NCBI GenBank assembly: GCA_905234815.1
Contig: CAJOIX010000005.1
Span: 5,620-56,905, forward strand
DNA from: an uncultured Prevotella sp.
GTDB lineage: Bacteria; Bacteroidota; Bacteroidia; Bacteroidales; Bacteroidaceae
Direction of reading: 5' to 3'
Length of the DNA: 51,286 nucleotides
Under the pieces are notes generated by a model, which had not been told where the DNA came from, searched no databases, and saw nothing but the letters and a program-made list of their open reading frames with translations. The translations under genes were made by a program, and so were the position numbers. How positions within the stretch are numbered: the first letter of the stretch is position 1; each line of letters begins with the position of its first letter. Below are positions 1-7,233 of the stretch, piece after piece.

Positions 1-225
1 TCGGTCTTTACCAAGCCTGTGGTGAAGTCTGTGCTGAAGCGGAAGTTCCATGTTGACAATTATGTGGTGCTCTCCATTGGCCGTCTGGAAATGAAAGACA
101 GCGAGCAGATCATCTCCGTAGGTTTGCTCAATCATGTGTTTACCGGTTCGAGCGAGCGTTTTCAGCAGGAGATTGACAAGGCTTTGCAGGGCAAGAAAGC
201 CGATTCTGAAGAGCAAGAGGAATGA
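1..225 (+). CDS. C-terminal fragment of an unrecognised protein
   Basis: The reading frame is open from the first base of the window and ends at a stop at 223-225, so this is the last 74 residues of a gene that begins outside. The visible part has an alternating hydrophobic pattern (VDNYVVLSIGRLEMKD, then IISVGLLNHVFTG) typical of a small alpha/beta domain, and it ends in a charged tail (KKADSEEQEE). I do not recognise the family and assign no function. There is no signal peptide or membrane segment in the visible portion. The coding frame itself is convincing; the product is unknown. Confidence 0.7.
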   Translation, partial: SVFTKPVVKSVLKRKFHVDNYVVLSIGRLEMKDSEQIISVGLLNHVFTGSSERFQQEIDKALQGKKADSEEQEE

Positions 226-283
226 AATAGAGAAACAAACCCTTCATAACCTCCCCCTTCAAGGGGAGGAAAAATAACTTGTA

Positions 284-338
284 AGATAGTGAAATTGGAC
301 AATCGTGAAACTATTCGGATTGTCCAATTTCACTATCT
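284..338. repeat. Perfect 21-bp inverted repeat, 13-nt loop
   Basis: Positions 284-304 are the exact reverse complement of 318-338, with a 13-nt loop (305-317). No T tract follows on the plus strand, so it is not a standard intrinsic terminator for the upstream gene. A second perfect inverted repeat (TCGCGTATTTG at 345-355 with CAAATACGCGA at 377-387) follows after 6 nt, making two back-to-back hairpins. It could be a processed RNA structure or a small non-autonomous repeat element. Confidence 0.8.
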
Positions 339-478
339 CTATTTTCGCGTATTTGCAATTTTTTTTCGCGAGCGCACAAATACGCGATTCTGGAGAGAGT
401 TGCGTGAGAAATGTATAACCGACAGATAAACAGCCACTTACAAGTGTTCTGTCTGAAAACTCAAAATTTTCGATTTGT

Positions 479-559
479 AAAAGCATAGCTTTTGGTGAGT
501 AAAAGCTATGCTTTTGGTCGGCAAGAGGTATGCTTTTGCATTGCAAAAGGGCACCTTTT
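479..559 (-). repeat. Palindrome array 1 (4 units, 22-bp period)
   Basis: Four 15-bp units start at 479, 501, 523 and 545. Units 1 (AAAAGCATAGCTTTT) and 2 (AAAAGCTATGCTTTT) are perfect and mutually complementary; unit 3 (AAGAGGTATGCTTTT) and unit 4 (AAAAGGGCACCTTTT) are degenerate, although unit 4 keeps its own dyad symmetry. Spacers are 7 nt each. The perfect end faces left, so the array is drawn on the minus strand. It sits between two convergent 3' ends and is the only array in the window not upstream of a gene. Confidence 0.9.
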
Positions 560-683
560 GGAGTGCGGAAAATCGGTTTTTCGGCTCAAAAAAGCCCGAA
601 ATCGACGTCCGAAACGGTCATTTGGGGGAAGAATTTACATTTCTAAACAGAAAATTTAGCCTATCTGCACGATTTTTTGAGTC

Positions 684-710
684 AAAAAAAAGGAGCCCGA
701 AGGTTCCTTC
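684..710 (-). terminator. Intrinsic terminator of the helicase gene
   Basis: Read on the minus strand, a short stem (GGAACC/GGCTCC with one mismatch, extended by AAG/CTT) closes a TTCG tetraloop and is followed by eight T residues. It lies about 40 bp past the helicase stop codon, as expected for a Rho-independent terminator. Confidence 0.75.
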
Positions 711-748
711 AATGGGGGTAGGCGACAGCAGTAAAATTTACAGTTGGC

Positions 749-2623
749 CTATTCCGACTTGCGGCGTCGCCGTTTTGTGGGGCGCTTGGCAGGTTTTGGT
801 GTGGCGTCGCTGTTCATCGCGTCGAGCACGGCCATTTGCTTTTCGTGCAGATAAGCCTCCACGGAAAACGTCTTCTCGCTCATCCGTTGCAGCAGATAGA
901 CCTGAGCGAGCCATGTTTGCCGCCAATCGGTGAAGACAACCTCCAGCCTATCCATGGCATGGGTGTTGTTGCTCTCGGTCTTGAGCGTGATTTTCATGGG
1001 CTGTAGAAACAGTTTCAGTAGCCGTTCGAAGAAGTAGTCGCAACTCTTTTTCACGCGCTCAAGGAAGGCTTCCTCGTGCAGTTCGGCGTTGGGCCGTTGT
1101 GCGATGAACCGCCGCCAGCGCTCGGCCACCTGTGTTTCTTCGTCGATGATATCGTGGAGTGTCTGCTTGTGGAGCGAGAACAGCTGTGGATGGCTGTGGG
1201 AGAAGTATTCGGTGAAGAGCCGTACCATGCGTTCCTGCTGGGCAATGCTGGCACGCAGGTCGAACATCTCGAGCAAGAGTCGGCGGAAGTATTCTTCCTT
1301 CAGACTGGGCAACTGCTCAATGCTGCGGCGGGCGGCCTCCTCCTGCCGGTCAATGTACCGGTCCACGCGCTGGTCGGTAATGATGGAGCGCTCGCTGATG
1401 GGTGACGACAGCACCAAGCCCTGCAGCGTTCGGCAGCGGCTCAGTGCCACATACACCTGCCCGGGAGCGAACGACAGCTGGGCGTCGATAATGGCGCGGT
1501 CGAACGTCAGGCCTTGGCTCTTGTGTATGGTGATGGCCCAGGCCAGCCGCAAAGGGAGCTGGAGAAAAGTGCCCTGCACATCGGTTTCAATCTCGCGGGT
1601 CTTGGTGTTGAGGGTGTAGCGAGCGTTTTCCCAGAGCATGGGCTGCACATCAATGTCTTCATCGTCGTCGGGACAGCGTACCACCACGCCCTCGCGATGG
1701 AGTTTGGTCACGTAGCCAATCTTCCCGTTGAAGAAGAGGTGGTCGGCCGAGGGGTCGTTCTTGATGAACATCACCTGTGCACCGACGCGCAGTTCAAGTT
1801 CTTCATTTGTGGGATAGGCATATTCTGGAAACGTGCCGTCAATCTCGGCACGGTAAAATTCCGAAGCCCCTTTCAGTCGGTGTAGCTCCGACTCGTTGTA
1901 GCGGTCGGCCGATTGATTGTGGGTGGTCAGACGAATGTAGCCTTCTTCGGGCTGTGGACGGAAGTCGGGCTGATAGCGCGCCTGCAACTGCCGCATATCG
2001 GCTGGGAGCAGTTGACCGTTGCGGATGTGGTTCAGTATGTCGAGAAACACGCTGTCCTGCTGCCGGAAGACCTGTTCCAATTGGATGGTGACGTAGTCTA
2101 ATTGTTCCAGCGCCTGCGAGCCAAAGAAATAGGGAGTGTCGTAGTATGGTCGCAGCAGGGCCTCATCTTCGGCAGTGACCACAGGAGTGAGTTGCTGCAA
2201 GTCGCCAATCATCAGCAGTTGCACACCGCCAAAGGGCAGCGACCTGATGCGGAATCGGCGTAGCACTGTATCAATGGCATCGAGCAAATCGGCCCGCACC
2301 ATCGATATTTCGTCGATGATGAGCAAATCGAGCGAGGCAATGATGCGCCGCTTCTCTTTTGAAAAATCGAACCTGCTCTCCACCTTCGCGCCGGGCACGA
2401 AGGGCGAGAGCGGCAGTTGGAAGAACGAGTGGATGGTTGCACCGCCGGCATTGATGGCTGCCACGCCTGTTGGAGCCACCACCACGCTGCGCTTCTTGGC
2501 GCGCGCCACGACATTTTTCAGAAACGTGGTCTTGCCCGTTCCGGCTTTACCTGTGAGAAAAACGCTCCGGCCGGTGTTCTCAATAAAGTCGAGTGCCCAC
2601 TTAAGTTCTTGGTTCTCTATCAT
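749..2623 (-). CDS. Pif1/RecD-like superfamily 1B DNA helicase
   Basis: Protein of 624 aa. The N-terminal half is an AAA/P-loop helicase core: Walker A GKAGTGKT at residues 25-32, motif Ia VVAPTGVAA near 50, Walker B IIDEISM near 102-108, and MIGDLQQLTPV near 138-148. The C-terminal motor half carries the SF1 motif AITIHKSQG followed by VYVALSRC. This arrangement is that of Pif1-like helicases, which unwind DNA 5' to 3' at forks, G-quadruplexes or recombination intermediates. The last ~200 residues are a helical extension ending in a basic tail (KRPTKRRRRKSE), plausibly a nucleic-acid contact. It lies 10 nt downstream of the OPT transporter gene on the same strand and is probably co-transcribed with it, without an obvious functional link. 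Confidence 0.9.
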   Translation of the reverse strand: MIENQELKWALDFIENTGRSVFLTGKAGTGKTTFLKNVVARAKKRSVVVAPTGVAAINAGGATIHSFFQLPLSPFVPGAKVESRFDFSKEKRRIIASLDLLIIDEISMVRADLLDAIDTVLRRFRIRSLPFGGVQLLMIGDLQQLTPVVTAEDEALLRPYYDTPYFFGSQALEQLDYVTIQLEQVFRQQDSVFLDILNHIRNGQLLPADMRQLQARYQPDFRPQPEEGYIRLTTHNQSADRYNESELHRLKGASEFYRAEIDGTFPEYAYPTNEELELRVGAQVMFIKNDPSADHLFFNGKIGYVTKLHREGVVVRCPDDDEDIDVQPMLWENARYTLNTKTREIETDVQGTFLQLPLRLAWAITIHKSQGLTFDRAIIDAQLSFAPGQVYVALSRCRTLQGLVLSSPISERSIITDQRVDRYIDRQEEAARRSIEQLPSLKEEYFRRLLLEMFDLRASIAQQERMVRLFTEYFSHSHPQLFSLHKQTLHDIIDEETQVAERWRRFIAQRPNAELHEEAFLERVKKSCDYFFERLLKLFLQPMKITLKTESNNTHAMDRLEVVFTDWRQTWLAQVYLLQRMSEKTFSVEAYLHEKQMAVLDAMNSDATPKPAKRPTKRRRRKSE

Positions 2624-2633
2624 GCTTCATCCG

Positions 2634-4625
2634 TTATCTGTCTGCCTTCTTTGTGGCCAGGATGAGGTAGGCAATGAGCAGACAGTAGGCTCCGAGGCTC
2701 AGCACTTCTGAGAGAGAATTGTTCAGCCAGTCTTGGTTGACAATGTCTAAACCGCCAAACTTCAGCAGTGCGCTGACCACACCCATCAGAGCGCCACCGG
2801 CAATGAATCCGCTGGCCAGCAGTGTGCCGCGCTCCTGGCGGTCTTTGTTCACGGCTTCGTCGGTAGAGCGTGTGCTGACAAACCAGTTCACGGCACCTCC
2901 AACCAAGAGGGGTACGTTCAGTTCCAGAGGAATGAACATTCCTAAGGCGAAGGCCAGTGCAGGGATTCCGGCCCAGGTGAGCACCAGTGCAATAGCGGCG
3001 CCAATGCCGTAGAGCAACCACGGTGCACCTACGCCATTCATCAGTGGGTCGATTACTGCGGCCATGGCGTTAGCCTGCGGCGCAGCAAGCTGTCCGGAAG
3101 TGAAACCGTAAGCTTCGTTCAGCAGCATCATCACACCGCCCACGGTGGCAGCGCTGACGAGTGTGCCGAGGAATTTCCAAGTCTCCTGTTTGCGGGGAGT
3201 TGTGCCCAGCCAGTAGCCAATCTTCAAATCGGTGATGAAGGCACCAGCCATGGCCAGTGCGGTGCATACCACACCGCCCATGATCAGGGCAGCGAGCATA
3301 CCCGACGGACCTTTCAAACCTACGCCCACGAGCACTACCGAGGCCAGGATGAGGGTCATCAGTGTCATGCCGCTCACGGGGTTGGACCCTACAATGGCTA
3401 TGGCGTTGGCCGCAACGGTGGTGAACAGGAAAGCAATGCCGGCTGTGAGCACAATGGCTACGAGGGCAAAGAGCATATTGCCGTCCATCACGCCGAGCCA
3501 AAAGAAGATAAACGTGATGAGAATGGTCAGTGCCGATGCAATGCCGATGAAGCGCATGGGCAGATCAAGATCCGTGCGCGATGCGTTTTGAGCAGTGGCG
3601 GATGAAGCGTGTGAACTGCCGGCAGCGAGCGAGATGGCGCTCTTGATGATGCCGCGGCTCTTCCAGATGCCTATGATACCAGCCATGGCAATGGCACCGA
3701 TACCGATTGACTTGCCGTAGGCTGTGAAGATTTGTTCGGGCGACATCTGGCCAACGGCTGTCACTATTTCGGGATTCCACTGGTTCAGCACATCGCCGCT
3801 GAAGAGCAAAGCCATGCCAGGCACAATGACCCACCACACGGCAAGCGAGCCGAGGGTGATAATCAGCGCATATTTGAAACCAATGATATAGCCCAAGCCG
3901 AGCACTGCTGCACCGGTGTTGATCTTGAACACGAGTTTGGCTTTGTCGGCCAGCACTTCGCCCCAGGCAAATACACGCGAGGTGAAATTCTCGTTCCACA
4001 AGCCCAGTGTGGCTACGGCGAAATCGTACAGTCCACCCACGAGACCAGCAATCAGTAGCGGTTTGGCCTGTCCGGCACCCTGTGCGCCGCTGACGAGCAC
4101 CTGAGTGGTGGCGGTGGCTTCGGGGAATGGATATTTGCCGTGCATCTCTTTCACGAAGTAACGGCGGAAAGGTATCAGAAACAGAATGCCAATCACTCCG
4201 CCTAAAAGCGATGAAATGAAAATTTTCAGGAACGAAGCGCTCATCTCCGGGTACTTTGCTTGCAAGATATAGATGGCCGGTAGTGTGAAGATGGCACCAG
4301 CCACCACGGCACCCGAGCAGGCTCCGATGCTCTGAATAATCACATTTTCGCCCAGTGCCTTTGAGCGTTTGGCGGCCGTTGATACACCCACAGCAATGAT
4401 GGCAATCGGAATGGCGGCTTCAAACACCTGGCCAACCTTCAATCCCAGATAGGCTGCGGCGGCCGAAAAGAGCATGGCCATCAAGATGCCCCATGTCACC
4501 GACCAAGCGTTGACCTCTGATGGCGACTCCGATGCGGGCATCAATGGTTGATATTCCTCTCCTTCGTGCAACTCCCGAAACGCGTTCTCGGGAAGCTGAA
4601 TCTGTTCGTTTTGTTTCATAATCAT
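2634..4625 (-). CDS. OPT family oligopeptide transporter
   Basis: Integral membrane protein of 663 aa with about 14-16 hydrophobic segments, from WGILMAMLFSAAAAYLGLKV near residue 46 to LGAYCLLIAYLILATKKADR at the C-terminus. Bacterial OPT signatures are visible: the early AYLGLKVGQVFEAAIPIAI segment, a loop with PFPEATATTQVL, and IVGSNPVSGMTLMTLI. Members import small peptides, or metal-chelate complexes in the YSL branch, by proton coupling; the substrate cannot be read from sequence. Translation could start at either of two methionines (MIMKQ); the second is equally likely. A -7 promoter box (4673-4680, minus strand) lies about 50 bp upstream. The helicase gene follows after 10 nt. Confidence 0.92.
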   Translation of the reverse strand: MIMKQNEQIQLPENAFRELHEGEEYQPLMPASESPSEVNAWSVTWGILMAMLFSAAAAYLGLKVGQVFEAAIPIAIIAVGVSTAAKRSKALGENVIIQSIGACSGAVVAGAIFTLPAIYILQAKYPEMSASFLKIFISSLLGGVIGILFLIPFRRYFVKEMHGKYPFPEATATTQVLVSGAQGAGQAKPLLIAGLVGGLYDFAVATLGLWNENFTSRVFAWGEVLADKAKLVFKINTGAAVLGLGYIIGFKYALIITLGSLAVWWVIVPGMALLFSGDVLNQWNPEIVTAVGQMSPEQIFTAYGKSIGIGAIAMAGIIGIWKSRGIIKSAISLAAGSSHASSATAQNASRTDLDLPMRFIGIASALTILITFIFFWLGVMDGNMLFALVAIVLTAGIAFLFTTVAANAIAIVGSNPVSGMTLMTLILASVVLVGVGLKGPSGMLAALIMGGVVCTALAMAGAFITDLKIGYWLGTTPRKQETWKFLGTLVSAATVGGVMMLLNEAYGFTSGQLAAPQANAMAAVIDPLMNGVGAPWLLYGIGAAIALVLTWAGIPALAFALGMFIPLELNVPLLVGGAVNWFVSTRSTDEAVNKDRQERGTLLASGFIAGGALMGVVSALLKFGGLDIVNQDWLNNSLSEVLSLGAYCLLIAYLILATKKADR

Positions 4626-4672
4626 GTTTTTTACTAATTACCTATCGAAGTGAAATCATTGTCTTCTGACCG

Positions 4673-4680
4673 CAAATGTA
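4673..4680 (-). promoter_or_regulatory. -7 promoter box of the OPT-helicase operon
   Basis: On the minus strand the sequence is TACATTTG, an exact match to the Bacteroidetes TAnnTTTG box. The start site would fall near 4666, about 40 nt before the transporter start codon. No clear -33 TTTG is visible. Confidence 0.5.
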
Positions 4681-4818
4681 CAGATTTTTGGGCAGTTAAT
4701 CAGTAAACTGACTGTATTTTTTGCCGTTACACACTTCTTATTGCGTGCGTAACTATTAATATATATGGTGAAAATCAGTAGTGTCTCGCTGGGAGGCGAA
4801 CAGTTGTTTGTCGTGCAG

Positions 4819-4849
4819 GAAACGCAGATAATAATATAAGAAACGCAGA
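4819..4849 (+). promoter_or_regulatory. Two direct repeats upstream of the protease promoter
   Basis: GAAACGCAGA occurs at 4819-4828 and again at 4840-4849. The starts are 21 bp apart, two helical turns, so both copies face the same side of the DNA, about 40-70 bp upstream of the -7 box at 4888. Such spacing is typical of activators that bind direct repeats (for example LytTR-type regulators). The regulator is not identified. Confidence 0.4.
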
Positions 4850-4887
4850 AAAAAGGTGTTTGAATTTTCTACTTCAAACTTTATTTG

Positions 4888-4895
4888 TAATTTTG
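4888..4895 (+). promoter_or_regulatory. -7 promoter box of the M6 protease gene
   Basis: TAATTTTG matches the TAnnTTTG consensus, giving a start site near 4902 and a leader of about 50 nt. The -33 region is weak (a TTTG at 4859-4862 is slightly too far upstream), consistent with a promoter that needs an activator. Confidence 0.5.
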
Positions 4896-4953
4896 CCGCG
4901 AAATATACACTTATCTGAATAGTAGAATATAAATTCAAAAAACAAGGAAGTAT

Positions 4954-7152
4954 ATGAAGAAAATTTTTACGCTATTTGTATTGCTGTTCGTGGTAATGGC
5001 AATGCAGGCAGTGCCGGTCAAGCCCGGACTCAAGCGGACTATCAAGCTGCAAGATGGAACGCAATTTGTGGCCGAACTTCGCGGTGATGAGTATGGTCAT
5101 TTCTGGGAAGCCCAGAATGGCAAGGTTTATGTGCAACAAAACAATGTGTTTGTAGAAGCCAATCGCGATGAGGTGGTGGAAAAAATTCAATTAGCTCGCC
5201 GAAAGGCTACATTGGAATTTGAAAAAGGCGCAATGAAGCCCCAACAACCTCTCAAGAGTGCTGTGCAGAAAGCCAATGGTAAGATCAGCACTTACGCTCC
5301 AAACGGTGCCGATGGTGGTGCCCACCTGGTGGGTAATAAACGTTGCTTGGTGATTCTTGCCGAATTCCAAGACCGTAAGTTTGGAGAAGGTCACGACGTG
5401 GCATTCTACAATCGCGTGTGCAACGAGGAAGGTTTCTCCGAAGGCAACTTTAAAGGCTCTACACGCGACTACTTCAAAGACCAGTCGAACGGACAACTGC
5501 TCATTGACTTCGATGTGGTGGGTCCCGTGACGCTTCCAGAAAACTCATCTTACTATGCTGGCGACGGCGGTACAGAGAATGCGCAGGAATTTGCCTATCG
5601 TGCCATCAAAGCTGCCGATGAGAATTTCAATGTTGATTTTTCGCTCTACGACTGGGGCAACAATGGCCAAGTGGATGAAGTATTCATCATCTACGCTGGC
5701 GACAACATGGCTGAGGGCGGCACAGGCATCTGGCCCCACAAATCGCAGACATGGAATACCGATGAAGGTACTTATTACAATGTTGACGGTAAACGAATTT
5801 GGGTGTATGCTTGCACCAGCGAACTGAATAGTAGCGGCAATGCAGCCGGAATTGGTACCATGTGTCATGAGTTCTCACACTGCATGGGCTTCCCCGACCT
5901 CTATGATGTGGACTACAAGTGTATAGACCCCACTACTGGCGATACCTTCAATGGCATGGGCCGTTGGGATCTGATGTGCTCTGGATCATATAATGGCGAC
6001 GGATATCAGCCCGCTGGCTACTCTGGATTTGAAAAGTGGTGTGCTCGTTGGCAGTACCCCGTTGCGCTGACCGAAGACGAGGAGTTCACCAATGTGAAGC
6101 CCATGTCGGAAAATGGTGACTTCTACGTGATGTACAACAATGGCAACAAAAACGAGTTCTACTATCTTGAGAACCGTCAGCAAACAGGGTGGGATGCCTC
6201 GCTCTATGGCAGTGGAATGCTCATTGTGCACATTGACAATAGCAGTAAAAACTGGTCGAGTGCGCCCAACTGTAAAAACCGCACTGGTAAGGATCATTTC
6301 TGTGTGGAGCCTATCTGTGCCGACGGTGTGAACGATGATTCGTATGGATACCGCAATGACCCATACCCTTATGCCAATCTGGATTCGCTGACAAACAACT
6401 CCTTGATTGCTGCAATTACTTACAACGCCAATAGCGACGGCCGCTACTTCATGAATCAAGCCATTAAAAACATTAAGCGCAATGGCGATGGAACAATGTC
6501 GTTCAAATACGAAGCTGTGAACAAATCGATCATTGATATTGATGTGGATGGTGATGTAGTGCTGGCTGAAACGTTCAATGGCTGTGACGGAACAGGCGGT
6601 AACGATGGAGTCTTTAGCGGTTCGGGTGGCAGCGGTTCGTTTAAAACCGATGTGTCTGGATGGGACAATGGCAAGAAAAACACTACAGACGGCTTGCAAG
6701 GTGGTGCCAAATGTGCCTATATTGCAAAGACAACCATCCGCACACCATCATTTGACGTTAACGGCACCTACACCCTGCAGTTTAAGGCTGCACCTTGGTC
6801 AACACAGAATAAAGACCTCACGCTGAGCATTGACAATACAGATATCACACTTTCCGATACCCAGCTTGGTTTGGTAAGAGGTGAATGGACAGAATTCACT
6901 GTTACGCTCACCGGAACAGGTACAGCACGTCTGTCGCTGAAAACCAACAATGGTACCTTCCTGCTCGATGGATTTACAATTTATGCGCCATCCACCACGG
7001 GCATCATCAGCATTGCAGATGACCTGCAAAAGAGTCAGCAGCAGCTGTCGGAGCGTATCTACAACATCAACGGCCAGTATGTAGGCACCGTGGAGCAGTT
7101 GCTTCCGAAAGGTGTTTACATCCGCAACGGCAAGAAATTTGTAGTGAAGTAA
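4954..7152 (+). CDS. Secreted M6-family metalloprotease
   Basis: Protein of 732 aa with an N-terminal signal peptide (MKKIFTLFVLLFVVMAMQA). A propeptide-like region (about 20-100) precedes an M6 (immune inhibitor A-like) catalytic domain; the zinc motif HEFSH lies at 305-309 within CHEFSHCMGFPDLYD, where the downstream Gly-Phe-Pro-Asp is typical of M6 enzymes. A beta-rich carbohydrate-binding-like module (about 515-680, AETFNGCDG to DGFTIYAP) follows. The C-terminus (YNINGQYVGT to GVYIRNGKKFVVK) resembles the short C-terminal sorting tails of Bacteroidales secreted proteins, suggesting type IX-like export or surface attachment. Likely role: extracellular protein degradation. It is monocistronic, bounded by its own promoter and a strong terminator. 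Confidence 0.88.
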   Translation: MKKIFTLFVLLFVVMAMQAVPVKPGLKRTIKLQDGTQFVAELRGDEYGHFWEAQNGKVYVQQNNVFVEANRDEVVEKIQLARRKATLEFEKGAMKPQQPLKSAVQKANGKISTYAPNGADGGAHLVGNKRCLVILAEFQDRKFGEGHDVAFYNRVCNEEGFSEGNFKGSTRDYFKDQSNGQLLIDFDVVGPVTLPENSSYYAGDGGTENAQEFAYRAIKAADENFNVDFSLYDWGNNGQVDEVFIIYAGDNMAEGGTGIWPHKSQTWNTDEGTYYNVDGKRIWVYACTSELNSSGNAAGIGTMCHEFSHCMGFPDLYDVDYKCIDPTTGDTFNGMGRWDLMCSGSYNGDGYQPAGYSGFEKWCARWQYPVALTEDEEFTNVKPMSENGDFYVMYNNGNKNEFYYLENRQQTGWDASLYGSGMLIVHIDNSSKNWSSAPNCKNRTGKDHFCVEPICADGVNDDSYGYRNDPYPYANLDSLTNNSLIAAITYNANSDGRYFMNQAIKNIKRNGDGTMSFKYEAVNKSIIDIDVDGDVVLAETFNGCDGTGGNDGVFSGSGGSGSFKTDVSGWDNGKKNTTDGLQGGAKCAYIAKTTIRTPSFDVNGTYTLQFKAAPWSTQNKDLTLSIDNTDITLSDTQLGLVRGEWTEFTVTLTGTGTARLSLKTNNGTFLLDGFTIYAPSTTGIISIADDLQKSQQQLSERIYNINGQYVGTVEQLLPKGVYIRNGKKFVVK

Positions 7153-7173
7153 TATCTTTAAATATAACAAAAG

Positions 7174-7213
7174 AAGCAGCCCGCTTGACCTTTCATGGTT
7201 AAGCGGGCTGCTT
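7174..7213. terminator. Bidirectional terminator between M6 protease and recQ
   Basis: Perfect 13-bp inverted repeat (AAGCAGCCCGCTT with AAGCGGGCTGCTT), extended inward by several further pairs (TTGACC with GGTTAA). It lies between the stop codons of two convergent genes and can serve both. Confidence 0.85.
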
Positions 7214-7233
7214 GTATATAGTCGAGGGATTGG

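Larger units (their letters stand above)
226..748. other. Hairpin-rich intergenic region between convergent genes
   Basis: This 520-bp non-coding stretch lies between the 3' ends of two convergent genes. From left to right it holds a CCTCCCC/GGGGAGG hairpin (250-269), a perfect 21-bp inverted repeat (284-304 with 318-338), a perfect 11-bp inverted repeat (345-355 with 377-387), palindrome array 1 (479-559) and a terminator for the minus-strand helicase (684-710). A 95-codon minus-strand frame crosses these repeats and is not considered a gene. Confidence 0.75.
4626..4953. other. Divergent promoter region, OPT transporter / M6 protease
   Basis: This AT-rich 328-bp gap separates divergent genes. 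It holds a minus-strand -7 box for the transporter (4673-4680), two direct repeats GAAACGCAGA (4819-4828 and 4840-4849, 21 bp apart), and a plus-strand -7 box TAATTTTG (4888-4895) for the protease. A 60-codon minus-strand frame at 4756-4938 is of AT-rich composition, has no recognisable features, and is not called. Confidence 0.6.

Noticed and set aside
259..546. 95-codon minus-strand frame
   Set aside because: It crosses two perfect inverted repeats and array 1; its composition follows the repeats and no ribosome binding site or family features are seen.
479..559. CRISPR array
   Set aside because: Repeats are only 15 bp and palindromic, spacers are 7 bp, copy number is always four, and no cas genes are present.
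4756..4938. 60-codon minus-strand frame upstream of the M6 protease
   Set aside because: AT-rich, covers the divergent promoter region and the direct repeats, with no recognisable motif.
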